From Clostridia bacterium (GTDB lineage: Bacteria > Bacillota > Clostridia > Oscillospirales > CAG-272), in contig JAFUOY010000022.1 in the NCBI GenBank assembly GCA_017481595.1, positions 104,713 to 137,046 on the forward strand: DNA of 32,334 nt. The letters run 5' to 3'. This document shows positions 24,701 to 32,334 of the stretch, piece after piece; positions within the stretch are counted from its first letter, which is position 1, and each line of letters opens with the position of its first letter. The notes under the pieces were generated by a model. That model did no database searches. It saw only the letters and a list, made by a program, of their open reading frames with translations, and was not told where the DNA came from. The translations under genes and the position numbers were made by a program.

Positions 24701-27700
24701 CCGTAATTCCCGAAAATATGGGAGCAACGGTAAACGTAAACGGCGGTACTGTAAACGTAGCCGACGGCGGATATCTCGGAGGTATGTTCTCAACTGTAAA
24801 TATTACGGATGGTGAAATATCTCTTGGCAACGGCGCTGTGCTTGGTGTAAGCGAAGCGCAAAAGACTCTTATGTATAACAACGCAACCTCTAAGGGTCAG
24901 CCTCTTACAAATGCGGTAACCGTAAATGCAAGCGGCGGACAAATAGAGGGAGATACGGTGAATACTCCTTATGGTAGCACGGTTATTTCCGGTACTGCCT
25001 CTGTAAAGGTTGACAACCTAACGGCAGCAAACGGAAGCATTACCGTCACCACCTCCGACCTTAGCTATGAAAACCCGTATACGGGTGCGGATGAGGATGA
25101 TATGTATGCGGGTGTCGTTATAAACGATACTCTTGACGGTCTTAACGTTCTTATTGACAATAAAGCGGTAGTATATGCAAACAATGCGTATACAACAGCG
25201 GACTTAGGTAAGAACGGTATGCTTAAGGTGTCAAACAAAGCCCATCTTTATATCGGAACCGAGCATGGCTCCCGTGGAAACGGAACGGCAGAGGTAATAA
25301 TCGTTACCGACGGATATATTTACGGTAACAAAATTTACTATATTACGTACGTCCTTATGGATGACGATATAGACAAAGCAGAAAACAGCGGAAGCAACTG
25401 GATCGAATACAACTGGGGCGAATACAATATCGATCTTTACGATCCTACAAGACCGGGCTACGATTTTGCAGGCTGGTACGGTACGGAGGATTACAGTGAC
25501 GAAAGAGTTACGAGCATTGCGGCAAATGCAGCAAGAAATATAACTCTTTACGCTAAGTGGACTCCCAAGACTGTTAAGGTGGTTATAAAGATCAATGCCG
25601 CAGAAGTTGGTATGAGCGCAGGCACTCTTGAAGCGGAAACAGTGGGATTAGGTACTATAAGCGGCAACGTTTTTACCTATGTAAGAACTGCAAACGTATC
25701 CTACCGTGATAAGATTCTCGGTGAGGGCAACGGACATATCAACCTTGCGAATTATATGCTTGCTACCTTGGGCGTTAAGGAGCTTAAGATAGAGGGATAT
25801 GCAAACCAGTACGTAGACGGTAATACCATTATAACTAAAGAAATGCTTGGTGACGAGCTTGTTCTTTTGGTTACAAAGGTTGCAAAAACAAAAATCAAGC
25901 TTTCTCTTGATCTTAACCTTGTTGTCAAGGGAGAGCATTCCTACAGTAAATACAACAATATAAGAGATTTCGACGAGGAGGATTCAGTAACCTTAAGATC
26001 ATCCTATGTTGATATCGGAGCAACGGTATCCTCGGCAAACGGCTTCGTTGATGCTCTTAATAAGCTTATCGTACCTACCGCGGCAGGCTTTACCTTCGGT
26101 GGCTGGTACACGGACAAATCCTTCGCCAACGAATATAAGGTAAGCGAGGACTACGTAGTAAGCGCAGACTTTAACGGAATGATCTATGCTAAATGGATAG
26201 CCAATGAGTATTATATCGAATTCGATGCGGGAGAGGGCAACGATATAACGTCTGACGGCTCTGTTCCTTTAGTAAGCGATGCGACCTCAAGGCTCGTTGC
26301 TAAAATAACCTATAACAACAGAATTGATACGGCTAAATATTTCTTTAAGCTCGATAACGGATCATACGTCGAGATATCCCCCGAGATAGCTCTTAGCGTG
26401 CTTCCTTCCGCTTGGAAGGAGGGCTACACCTTTAACGGTGAGTGGCATTATACCGATAATTTAGGCTACGAAAGAAATATTACGAAGAACGTAGTCTTTA
26501 ACGTAACGAATATCAATGACGGAACGTCCTGGTATGAAAATACTGTAAATATGGGCGACCCCGTGTCGGCAATCACCTTCTTGCCCAAGTACGCAAGAAT
26601 AAAGATCACATATGATCTTAACGGCGGACATCTTGTTGGAGAAGACTGGAAGGCAAATTATGATTCCTTTGAAGAAAAGCACGGCAGATACGAGACTGTG
26701 ATCAAGGAACCGAATAAGGCGCTTATCGGTTATTCAACCACTACCCCCGAAATCGCGGCAGATTACGATAGCATAAGCACGGTCGTAAACGACCATGGAG
26801 AAAGCTTCTACGTTATCAGCACAAGCGTTAGCTACTTCAGTGCAAATCCCAATTATGTTACAAACGATTACCGTGGTCAGATCAGTAATAAGGGCTATAC
26901 CTTCAAGGGCTGGCGCCTTATGGAGGAGATCGGCGGCGGTGTCCTTCAGCCTAAGAAGGAAGAAGGAAACGACGTGTATATAGGCTGCTTCCCCAGATAC
27001 AAGGACGTAATAGTTCAGGCAGTATGGGAGGCTAACACCTACAACATCAACCTTAACCCCTATGATGTCAACAATAAGTCTCCATATGCGGAATTCAGCC
27101 ACGGGGTGGACGATATCGTCCCCGTAACGCTGACGGTAGGCATGGAGATAGAAGGCCTTGATGCCTTGTGGCCAAGCAGAGAAACGGAGGCTCTCGATCC
27201 TTGGTTTGCGTACGACGCAACGAAGGATAAAAACGCCTTGGCGGATAACGATAAGCGTTACCTCCTTGGATTTACCTTTGATGCTCTTGACCCCGGTGTT
27301 AACGATGACGCAAACACAGACGGCTTTGCGGTTTACCATAAGTACAGTGAGGACGTAACCGACCTTATTAACCGCGGTTGCATCTACACTCATGAAAACA
27401 AAAAGACAGTAGGTAGTATTTTCGGCTTACCCTCAAATGATGATTACAACGGTAACATCAATATTGACGGTATTGATGATACGGTTCCCGACTACCCCAA
27501 CGGATCCACGGTTGAAATGTACGCCGTATACAGAGAGCGTTCTCTCGTATTCGTTGAATACTATACCGACAATAACGGTGATATTCAGCAAAAGGTGCTT
27601 AAGGCTTTCCCCTGGACCGAGTGGAGTGAATATCCCACAACTGGCGAGTTCCGCTCCGTTGAAGAGAGGATCGAGGGCTACGGATACACACTTCTTAAGC

Positions 27701-30700
27701 TTGGCGTAAACTCCAAGGACGTAAACGCATCCGAATATCCAAAGAATGCAGACGATTATAATGCAAAGGTCGAGGGATATAAGAAAGCCGCGCAGGATCT
27801 TGGTACCTACGACATTATGGTATACACCATATTTGTTGCTCAGGTAGTAGAGAATGCGGCGCTTAACGCAGGCTCGGATCCTCTTGATAACACAAGTGAT
27901 GCATTTGAGTACGTTATCCCCAACAGTATGCAGGCTGGCGTCCTTAACTACAAGGTTGAAAGATTGGATGCCAATGGCGAATTCACAATTGTAAATTCAT
28001 CCTCCCTTAACCGCTTTGACAACACAGTCAGCGACAAAAAGGTGGCTATCCTTGCTGAGCTGTATGATACCAACGGTATAAAGCAGGATGAAAAATGGCT
28101 TGAATCCGCAACAGTAAACGCTACCAAGCTGTTTGACATACTTGTCGGCAGCGGCTGGGTCGTAAAGCTTACTCTTTATCACTCCTCGGTTATGAAGACG
28201 GAGGGAGCGTACCGGTTTAAGTTCACCCTCGGATTTGAGTCCGATGATCTTAAGGATCAGCACATTACCCTTAATACAACAATTAATATGACTCCGTCTC
28301 TTTACGACGTGGAATACGAGGCAGTATTGCCAACCGATCCCGTAGTAGAGAATTGGAACGGATTTAGAGACACATCCCCCTACGTTTTGATGGCAGAGGA
28401 CTTTAAATACGGTGACACCCTTACTTCAACGGTGCCCGTAGTTGAGGGCTATGATGCAAACGGTAAGTGGAAGACCGATACCCTGAAGGAACTTTCCTAC
28501 GGTAGCAGTCTTATCGCGGATACGGATGCAAAGAATGCGGTAGACGGTGGAACAAACGTAATCAGACTTACAACGGAATGGATAATCAAGAAATTCAAGC
28601 TAAGCGCAACCCAAGAGCTTCTTAGTAAGTGGAATATCTACTACGGCGGAGAGCAGCTTACGGGCACAAGCCCCGTAGAGGTAGACTACAGAACGGGAAT
28701 CAGCTTTGAATTAAAGACACAGGCAGGGGAATATCCCGAGTTTGCTTGGATAAGAATAGGTAATACCGACGGACAAAGAGTAGACACGTACGGAGCCCTA
28801 AGCTACGGAAAATACGTATTTACAATGCCTGCCGATAACGTAGCATCCTATTACAGCAGACTTACTAAGCTTTATCTTGAGCTTGGTAGTATCACCGTAA
28901 ACGCAGGCGGCTACTCCCTTGATGATGAAGATTTCGTTTGGAGAGGCGATTACGCCATCCTTATGGATGAAAATAATAATACCGACCAAAGCGAGACCGC
29001 AAACGTACTTACCCTGACGGGAGATCTTAGTGACAGAGAAATATATCTCGGCAACTTGAATATAACCTCTGAAAACTCCGTAAGTCTTGATGATGCAAAG
29101 GCAACTCTTACTGCAAAATATGACGGTAAGGAAAGCAGTATCAAGGCGAAAAACATCAGAGTTTCATCCACGTCCTCCATGATAATGGATAACGGAAGCC
29201 TTGATCTGACACCCGTATCGGGTGCGGCAGGCATCGGTGGTATAAGCACTGATACAAGAAACGGTACCATCACGCTTAACAACGTAACAGTCAAGCTTAC
29301 TATGGAGCCCTCCGTATCATCGGGTATAGGCCCTGCAGATAAGGTAAGCGGCGGCGGTAATATCGACCTTAACGGCTGTACGGTAACCGTTACGGAAAAG
29401 GCGGGAATCGGATCCTCCTATAGCGGCACGTGGATAGGCGGCAACGGAGTAGGCAGCGTAACCCTTGATAATACGAACGTATTACTTGGAGACGGTAGCG
29501 ATATGATCTTAGGTCCTAAGGTCCTTGACGGAGATTCCGTTACACTCGTAGGATGCGGTATAGGAACTGAATCAGCTCCTCTTATCGATCCCATTCACGC
29601 AAAGAACAGTTTAACAATAACTGACACAAGCATTTATCAGAGCTTTAATAAGGGTACTGCAATAGGTACGGATGAAGGCGGTACGGTAAGCGTGACCAAC
29701 AGTAATATAAGCAGTATGGTCATTAACGTAGACGCGCTCTATACCGGTAAGCTCCTTATTAACGATGCGGCTTCCTGCGTGGTTATCGCCAATACAAGGA
29801 TACTTGAGGCAAAGCACGGTGATATTACTATCACGTCATCGGGCGTAACTCAGGGAACCGAATATTTTGCGCATACCAACAGATATCTCATAATCAAGGA
29901 GATAAGCGGAGCGGCAAATGACCTGACCGTAGGTTCAATTACAAATACGACTATCATTACGGTCGATGATGCAGACTTTGATAACGTAATTATCAACACA
30001 GACGTTGAGATATTGCTTGACGGAGCAATAAAGCTTAATAAGCTTACTGTGGCTGATAATAAAACGGCTACAATGGATGCAACAAGCGGAGCTACACTTG
30101 TAATTACCGAAATTGACGGTACTACAAGCGGCAGCTACGAGCAAGAGGGCGGTACCTTAAGCGGAGATAAGCTTGGTATCGGCGGAAATATGACCCTAAC
30201 AAACGTAACGGCAAGCGCAAGTGAGTATATAGGCTCCTTTGGTGTAGGCGGTGTAACCACAGTAACTATCGACGGCGGCAGCGTGACCTCCGCAGAAGGT
30301 ACGATAGGCGCACTTGGTAAGCACTCGGAGACATTTACCTTCGTAGTCCTTGAAAATACTCCCACAGTAAACGGTACGCTTGCACAGGATCATTACAGAT
30401 TAAGCTATAACACGGCCTTCGGCACAAATGATCTTCCTAAGGTTCTTCGTTCAGTAACCAACAGCGGTACGGTAACGTATATGCCTTCAGTTCCAGACGG
30501 ACCTACGGGAGATACAAACTTCTTGTTCTGGTATTACCTTGACGGAGAGAATAAGATCGGAATAGGTGATAAAGCAGACGGAGTTACTGAATATATTGAC
30601 GGCCTTACAAAGGACGAAATAGATTATGCGGAGGCCAAGGATACTGACGGAACAAGAACACTTAAGCTTTACGCTTGGGTAAATATCACTATTGAGGGCA

Positions 30701-31839
30701 TAGTATCATCGGGTAATATCTATGATGAATTTAATGCTACTGCAAATACGGTAACAATCTATCCTACGGGCGCATTTACTGCGATGTATACGGTAAGCGG
30801 TACTGTGATGGCAAACAGCAGCTACGTAATAACCCTTGATACACCCTTTAAGGCAGGTACTGTATTGACACTCGGAGTGATAAGCGATAATATTCCCTCG
30901 TTCTATTACTACTATTGTAACGGCATGGAAACGGAGATAGAGCTTTCAAGCTTTGCTAAGATGGGTACAAGTAAAGAAGCTCCTACGCTTCTTAGCGATG
31001 CTGCAGGAACAGCACTTGCAGATGTATTGGTTATCGTAGCCGACTTTACGGGAGTAAACGGAAATGAAGACGTAACCTCCCATAAGATGACACTCAGCGT
31101 TGTTGTAGCGGGCAGCACGGTGGCATCAAACGACAAGGTAAGCTACAATACCACGTTCTCCTCTGAGATAAAGGTAGGAGAAGACGGCAAGGTAGTGATC
31201 GACCATAAGGGAGATACACAGTATGACGGCGAGAAGCTGTATCTTATCGTAAATGTAAACGGTAAGACTGAAATACCGTTAAACGCATACGTAGGCTTCG
31301 ACAAATTGACACACGTAGTCAGACTGAATAAGCATAGCTGGTACGTGGAGATAGGAGAGGCAAAGAACGACGTAAGCATGGAGATAACACCATTCTTCGA
31401 GGGCTTTGGCGCAGGAGAATATGTAGCGGAATGGATACTGGTAAGATCAACATCGGCGGATGACAATATTATGGGTAATACCATAACCACACAAGGAGGC
31501 GGCTTTACCGTTGAACAGACCATTAAGGAGGAGATGAGCATAATTCTTCTTACGGTTGACGGACAAAGGGAAACAGACAGAACTCTTAGTGCGGGAAGCG
31601 AGCATATTGCAACCTTCAGTTACACACTTTCATCAAATGCGAAGATGGAAATGATAGGAGAAATGCATACGGACGAGGCAGGATATATACCCGTTGAGGA
31701 TATCAGTCTTGAGCAAACTGATAACGGCATAACGGCAAAATTCGGCAGGGGTCTTAGAGCAGGCACTTATCGGATCACATTCTCCATTGATGCAAATAAT
31801 ACCGACGATAACGTTTACTTCTTGTTCATTATCGAATAA
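18748..31839 (+). CDS. Giant secreted repeat protein, 4363 residues, putative adhesin
   Basis: A Sec signal peptide (basic MSKRAKK, core about 12-30, cleavage near TFA-AS at 34-35) leads into an uninterrupted 13-kb reading frame. Blocks read by eye are: beta-solenoid about 35-300; InlB/Listeria-type (Flg_new-like) repeats about 362-625; mixed beta region to about 1230; long beta-solenoid about 1231-2195 with recurrent NGGTVN turns; InlB-type repeats about 2197-2938 with GWYG...YAKW and GYTFKGW hallmarks; beta-sandwich-like region; solenoid about 3378-3885 with GIGG and SSGIG turns; and about 400 C-terminal residues of unknown fold. I see no LPxTG, SLH, choline-binding, dockerin or GW anchor, and no catalytic motif. 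GAAAGGAGG 9 bases before ATG is a very strong ribosome binding site. It is last in an operon with two TasA-like genes, which may provide its attachment. Confidence 0.9.
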   Translation: MSKRAKKLGTRILSIALLVCMLVTQFAFIPTTFAASVQSTELQMNTYSSDLYIYNYLCYTDGTGTVRTNSSGGMFVIQGSSSFDIHIGDVKDAEGDKRPMDSDIDVELSGLSMAPDKKLIVSPINGGKRELDVTVRSSPTIPTLVIEDKAKVTITLYSNVTIDLITLGEGSSLEINTNGHTADVDTVSGYGDLTVSGNGHLSTESVSAENIILNAATVQGGGDSSVTANKTITVNGATVKDISLFGFNSSATGRKSITFNGGNFDNVSTVGVDKASNAVVTVSGLGGIVSSKSTRYVFDYLITYKAADTVLTPLDTWPTSYRVEHESPTDTSTEVLGYVANGIFTSSDSVVLPGYDVDAFYGYAGWLLNDTPITELAVTQNGDVTLIAELDPYTVTVDMDLGYTPDSSTNDAPIPPKNHTTTVETNGTITLDEPERFGYVFKGWKIISGTRHDIVDGSYTVNTEDLDKVGDTETFILKMEAQWEEDSFPVRFILTSTVRENDIEISVNGGVNWLKLSNFISLLPDTIPYENGIFSPKEFINYGETLDEYVKRIFGGEVLIKDTTGIYTFTGWMLTDTATPVSPDEEYRYGDGFLIMPDTISTLDDWKTALKKNPISFSTIWRETDHKYTLTVQSRGEWTVLIDGTSNASTQIEVSVGSTVTLSCDIDVAKTSITHWSIPASAGKVTERGKPDSNGNVFYDFIMPDEDININLSSVNTSESTDPITVDLAISDIEFATGVKYNERTHSGFWYDVDADDMTPLYYDDVKGAYFYIWNPDESFFVTTNNVPTKNQLTIVQQMNGGVHLTKCIMEKRDEYVEDAVGRYLNGTKMERNKYTIDTVLMTIDMRGYGNIVIDYSINNSYVTDIIVHGSNTIAAIFPDKINNQFTPTLRITGEDNGQLTLDHITNVGVLRVNNLIVNEYSGSTYEYLIYNVAGQLGAADVYFKDTNLYARNKRLYLPNGQFGFNTSEYAVEMDVGSAFVGYEYVTNGSKNTYMRIRGDLFFFFFNLELSGKTSLVVDGMIHTHRIEDSYGDADININGYVIVKGLGLIGTQLNVKNANSVVIANMVTANKGSNFEKGTIIANQLLNPPVKVPSLSGVDYTVNAYTSKASDSTYPFFNVSNDRKETSQYLFNGVRMFLFGYYRDSGKANVYDVTSNLKDDNNNPVKAILDPLLDANGDLKKELRNAPDKNAVYNSAKKAIEDSITAKTYTNKECVQIGDATHTAETVYPKSVKISGGEIYAAGNITFFNETTVTGGTVVCGGTFSSKRDVVISGGNITANEVGIADAITVSENGALRYATLTLKGGNINTNHIGALTKGINNVDARGVLVLDNIGAALTPRTEAAVTVKTYIYVNYLYDKNVYNVDGVNPTDLCFTSTYSGGVINTLTQSGNVNLINPVIKSNSEAAMWLYNDANGEKIGSINVYGYVNGDSSKGIVFDGQLSISLYAAKANYNLTISSDYNSGFTVSFGENTLNANESASVPVRSQVTVKLENDILYGETVIRYKDAAGVIHNILKASGSTSDPYTNTYTFSMPFADVEIFVMSEYIHNLDESSISFTNTGFAVEEYSAARRQDSVFEYYGNIRITQTTPAKATNNRIVFETADSGNVTRGIKITLTDVNQSTLGVLAGIELADGAIVDITVSNSNATKRTVIAPILVPQNSSFTIKGVDKDRLHFGTGKTGVGAVAGSFSGKSGNISYKNLNLTVTNDAATRCVFGYSVSKTTAQLLFEDCIITDNSNYSSDTLGLNMGSVVIRNCEMTVSTSSDVGGRIFLNCGDVSYINTVVNHTFGGARGSVPTFNHNDNATIYLKDSTFTIKYIRQDTQSNKESIEFRGNLVVSGNSVINSTERIMLKSIKLSDNAKFISEDGYLLCPDVTVSDNAEIDVGYLIISGFVKSSYDTEAKLFDAMAGGSDDAVLNGASYQGLIINGGTVNASVIGGAKNAKITVNGGTVNTSALGTLGEYYGYWVKIPPKSENVFMYTYSVIPENMGATVNVNGGTVNVADGGYLGGMFSTVNITDGEISLGNGAVLGVSEAQKTLMYNNATSKGQPLTNAVTVNASGGQIEGDTVNTPYGSTVISGTASVKVDNLTAANGSITVTTSDLSYENPYTGADEDDMYAGVVINDTLDGLNVLIDNKAVVYANNAYTTADLGKNGMLKVSNKAHLYIGTEHGSRGNGTAEVIIVTDGYIYGNKIYYITYVLMDDDIDKAENSGSNWIEYNWGEYNIDLYDPTRPGYDFAGWYGTEDYSDERVTSIAANAARNITLYAKWTPKTVKVVIKINAAEVGMSAGTLEAETVGLGTISGNVFTYVRTANVSYRDKILGEGNGHINLANYMLATLGVKELKIEGYANQYVDGNTIITKEMLGDELVLLVTKVAKTKIKLSLDLNLVVKGEHSYSKYNNIRDFDEEDSVTLRSSYVDIGATVSSANGFVDALNKLIVPTAAGFTFGGWYTDKSFANEYKVSEDYVVSADFNGMIYAKWIANEYYIEFDAGEGNDITSDGSVPLVSDATSRLVAKITYNNRIDTAKYFFKLDNGSYVEISPEIALSVLPSAWKEGYTFNGEWHYTDNLGYERNITKNVVFNVTNINDGTSWYENTVNMGDPVSAITFLPKYARIKITYDLNGGHLVGEDWKANYDSFEEKHGRYETVIKEPNKALIGYSTTTPEIAADYDSISTVVNDHGESFYVISTSVSYFSANPNYVTNDYRGQISNKGYTFKGWRLMEEIGGGVLQPKKEEGNDVYIGCFPRYKDVIVQAVWEANTYNINLNPYDVNNKSPYAEFSHGVDDIVPVTLTVGMEIEGLDALWPSRETEALDPWFAYDATKDKNALADNDKRYLLGFTFDALDPGVNDDANTDGFAVYHKYSEDVTDLINRGCIYTHENKKTVGSIFGLPSNDDYNGNINIDGIDDTVPDYPNGSTVEMYAVYRERSLVFVEYYTDNNGDIQQKVLKAFPWTEWSEYPTTGEFRSVEERIEGYGYTLLKLGVNSKDVNASEYPKNADDYNAKVEGYKKAAQDLGTYDIMVYTIFVAQVVENAALNAGSDPLDNTSDAFEYVIPNSMQAGVLNYKVERLDANGEFTIVNSSSLNRFDNTVSDKKVAILAELYDTNGIKQDEKWLESATVNATKLFDILVGSGWVVKLTLYHSSVMKTEGAYRFKFTLGFESDDLKDQHITLNTTINMTPSLYDVEYEAVLPTDPVVENWNGFRDTSPYVLMAEDFKYGDTLTSTVPVVEGYDANGKWKTDTLKELSYGSSLIADTDAKNAVDGGTNVIRLTTEWIIKKFKLSATQELLSKWNIYYGGEQLTGTSPVEVDYRTGISFELKTQAGEYPEFAWIRIGNTDGQRVDTYGALSYGKYVFTMPADNVASYYSRLTKLYLELGSITVNAGGYSLDDEDFVWRGDYAILMDENNNTDQSETANVLTLTGDLSDREIYLGNLNITSENSVSLDDAKATLTAKYDGKESSIKAKNIRVSSTSSMIMDNGSLDLTPVSGAAGIGGISTDTRNGTITLNNVTVKLTMEPSVSSGIGPADKVSGGGNIDLNGCTVTVTEKAGIGSSYSGTWIGGNGVGSVTLDNTNVLLGDGSDMILGPKVLDGDSVTLVGCGIGTESAPLIDPIHAKNSLTITDTSIYQSFNKGTAIGTDEGGTVSVTNSNISSMVINVDALYTGKLLINDAASCVVIANTRILEAKHGDITITSSGVTQGTEYFAHTNRYLIIKEISGAANDLTVGSITNTTIITVDDADFDNVIINTDVEILLDGAIKLNKLTVADNKTATMDATSGATLVITEIDGTTSGSYEQEGGTLSGDKLGIGGNMTLTNVTASASEYIGSFGVGGVTTVTIDGGSVTSAEGTIGALGKHSETFTFVVLENTPTVNGTLAQDHYRLSYNTAFGTNDLPKVLRSVTNSGTVTYMPSVPDGPTGDTNFLFWYYLDGENKIGIGDKADGVTEYIDGLTKDEIDYAEAKDTDGTRTLKLYAWVNITIEGIVSSGNIYDEFNATANTVTIYPTGAFTAMYTVSGTVMANSSYVITLDTPFKAGTVLTLGVISDNIPSFYYYYCNGMETEIELSSFAKMGTSKEAPTLLSDAAGTALADVLVIVADFTGVNGNEDVTSHKMTLSVVVAGSTVASNDKVSYNTTFSSEIKVGEDGKVVIDHKGDTQYDGEKLYLIVNVNGKTEIPLNAYVGFDKLTHVVRLNKHSWYVEIGEAKNDVSMEITPFFEGFGAGEYVAEWILVRSTSADDNIMGNTITTQGGGFTVEQTIKEEMSIILLTVDGQRETDRTLSAGSEHIATFSYTLSSNAKMEMIGEMHTDEAGYIPVEDISLEQTDNGITAKFGRGLRAGTYRITFSIDANNTDDNVYFLFIIE
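19831..20622 (+). other. First InlB/Flg_new-type repeat block of the giant protein
   Basis: Three successive units end in an aromatic/hydrophobic KW-like signature: GYAGWLL...IAELDPYTV, FGYVFKGWKI...MEAQWEE and YTFTGWML...STIWRE. These repeats form small beta-grasp-like domains in Listeria internalins and many surface proteins. Confidence 0.7.
22441..25330 (+). other. Central beta-solenoid region of the giant protein
   Basis: Regular short strands with Gly/Asn turns recur, including ISGGEIYAAGNITF, VTGGTVVCGGTF, VISGGNITANEV and three NGGTVN units between about 24535 and 24760. The pattern is typical of right-handed beta-helix adhesins; no pectate-lyase-like catalytic cluster is recognisable. 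Confidence 0.6.
25336..27560 (+). other. Second InlB/Flg_new-type repeat block
   Basis: Hallmarks include GYDFAGWYGTEDYSDE...LYAKWTPK, AGFTFGGWYTDKSF...IYAKWIANEY, YTFNGEWHY, ITYDLNGGHLVG and GYTFKGWRL...VQAVWEANTY. The units vary in length more than canonical Listeria repeats. Confidence 0.75.
28880..30400 (+). other. C-terminal beta-solenoid of the giant protein
   Basis: Gly-Ile-Gly turns recur (AAGIGGIS, SSGIGPAD, KAGIGSSYSG, GGNGVGSVTLDN, GTAIGTDEGG), each followed by a strand with a T/N-rich V.L.N pattern. It resembles the beta-helix, putative carbohydrate-binding repeats of Clostridia surface proteins. Confidence 0.6.
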
Positions 31840-31857
31840 CAAAAATACCGAGGATTT

Positions 31858-31891
31858 GCCCAACTTCTCATAAGGAAGTTGGGCAGTTTTA
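31858..31891 (+). terminator. Terminator of the giant exoprotein operon
   Basis: The perfect 10-bp stem GCCCAACTTC/GAAGTTGGGC (31858-31867, 31875-31884) is followed by AGTTTTATT. Confidence 0.85.
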
Positions 31892-31907
31892 TTGGCCTTG
31901 GGCGAGT

Positions 31908-32003
31908 TCTATTGCTTCGCAGCGGTATTCGGCTTGCGCCGAGTGATATTTGCTTCGCAAGTGATGTGCGCTTCGCCCTGTGAAGCGAGCCTTCGGCTCA
32001 CGG
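31908..32003 (+). repeat. Second hairpin array, related to 15183-15386
   Basis: Small hairpins with TTCG or TTGC loops (TGCTTCGCA, CGGCTTGCGCCG, TTGCTTCGCAA, GAGCCTTCGGCTC) are separated by AGTGATAT and GTGATGTGCGCT. The last of these is identical to the linker at 15369-15380. Confidence 0.65.
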
Positions 32004-32056
32004 ATAGGGTAGTAGTCGTTACAGATCCATTCTGTCTTGACAAAAAAGATGCCAAG

Positions 32057-32087
32057 AATAAAACCCGAGATTTTCTCGGGTTTTATT
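32057..32087 (-). terminator. Terminator overlapping the 3' end of the TetR-type gene
   Basis: Fourteen-base arms AATAAAACCCGAGA/TCTCGGGTTTTATT with loop TTT. The stop codon of the minus-strand gene (32083-32085) lies inside the stem. It is symmetrical enough to act on both strands. Confidence 0.85.
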
Positions 32088-32334
32088 CATTTATCGTTTT
32101 TTCAATCATTCCGTCAAGCAGTCTGCCTGTTCGTTTTACTATGATTTCGGGATCTTCCTTCATACCTCGGCTTACCCAACTCACAAGCGCTCCTATCAAT
32201 ACATGAGAGCAAATCTGGGCAGTAAACATCCGATCGTCCTCATCAATAACCTTGTCGCCAATTTTATCATCAATAACGGAAATAACCATTCGTTCTGCGA
32301 TTTTATTCAAATAGTGTTCAAGGTGCTCTTGTTC
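32083..32334 (-). CDS. TetR/AcrR-type transcriptional regulator, C-terminal fragment at window edge
   Basis: The frame is open to the right edge, giving the last 83 residues of a protein whose N-terminal DNA-binding domain is outside the window. The visible part is helical: EHYLNKIAERMVISVIDD, a long amphipathic helix AQICSHVLIGALVSWVSRGM, then a Pro-containing turn and RTGRLLDGMIEKT. This is the usual pattern of the ligand-binding/dimerisation C-terminus of TetR family regulators, where an H-x-x-x-G-x-x-x-W-like helix precedes a final short helix. The target and ligand are unknown. It is convergent with the giant exoprotein operon and separated from it by a hairpin array and two terminators, so there is no direct sign that it controls that operon. 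Confidence 0.7.
   Translation of the reverse strand, partial: EQEHLEHYLNKIAERMVISVIDDKIGDKVIDEDDRMFTAQICSHVLIGALVSWVSRGMKEDPEIIVKRTGRLLDGMIEKTINE

Noticed and set aside
31640-31839. LPxTG or SLH anchor at the C-terminus of the giant protein
   Set aside because: The final residues contain no LPxTG-like motif, hydrophobic segment plus basic tail, or SLH signature.
32083-32310. Complete small gene starting at TTG 32310
   Set aside because: The frame stays open to the window edge and the sequence looks like the C-terminal domain of a longer TetR-type regulator.

Overview
The window looks like a chromosomal piece of an uncultured, probably gut-dwelling Clostridia-type Firmicute. The support is AGGAGG-like ribosome binding sites, TTGACA-N17-TATAAT promoters (many with an extended TGn -10), tRNAs with encoded CCA, Firmicute-type KtrAB, MgtE and DUF2156 proteins, and intergenic spaces packed with small palindromic repeats of a kind I associate with gut Clostridia. 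I cannot assign a genus.

Layout. (1) 1-3362, minus strand: an operon of a GH43 beta-xylosidase, KtrB and KtrA (KtrA runs off the left edge). (2) 3403-5187, plus strand: a DUF2156/lysyltransferase-like protein overlapping a GNAT acetyltransferase. (3) 5188-5411: a composite repeat. (4) 5412-6870: the magnesium transporter MgtE. (5) 6869-7740: a dense cluster of repeats, including an 86-bp tandem unit that begins within the mgtE stop codon. (6) 7800-11830: an 892-residue protein with a prepilin leader, then a lysine-rich single-pass membrane protein. (7) 11957-13316, minus strand: a DUF4143-type AAA ATPase. (8) 13382-15181: a tRNA island. tRNA-Pro (minus) and Val-Asp-Phe-Gly-Cys (plus) read from divergent promoters, among broken tRNA ends, terminators and repeats. 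(9) 15183-15386: a tandem hairpin array. (10) 15408-16962: a small unknown protein and a lipoprotein. (11) 17256-31891: a three-gene operon of two TasA/camelysin-like proteins and a 4363-residue exoprotein. (12) 31908-32334: a second hairpin array and the C-terminal part of a TetR-type regulator.

How it fits together. The window is dominated by cell-surface functions. The main candidate for an undescribed system is the 17.3-31.9 kb operon. Two small proteins with TasA-like N-termini (possible fibre or matrix subunits) precede a giant secreted protein made of beta-solenoid and InlB/Flg_new-type repeat blocks, with no recognisable wall anchor. I infer that the small proteins could display or tether the giant one. 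The 892-residue prepilin-like protein is a second, independent surface protein with solenoid-like sequence. The tRNA island is the other notable region: partial tRNA-Pro and tRNA-Cys copies, one split by a 103-bp insertion, suggest repeated small insertions or duplications at tRNA genes.
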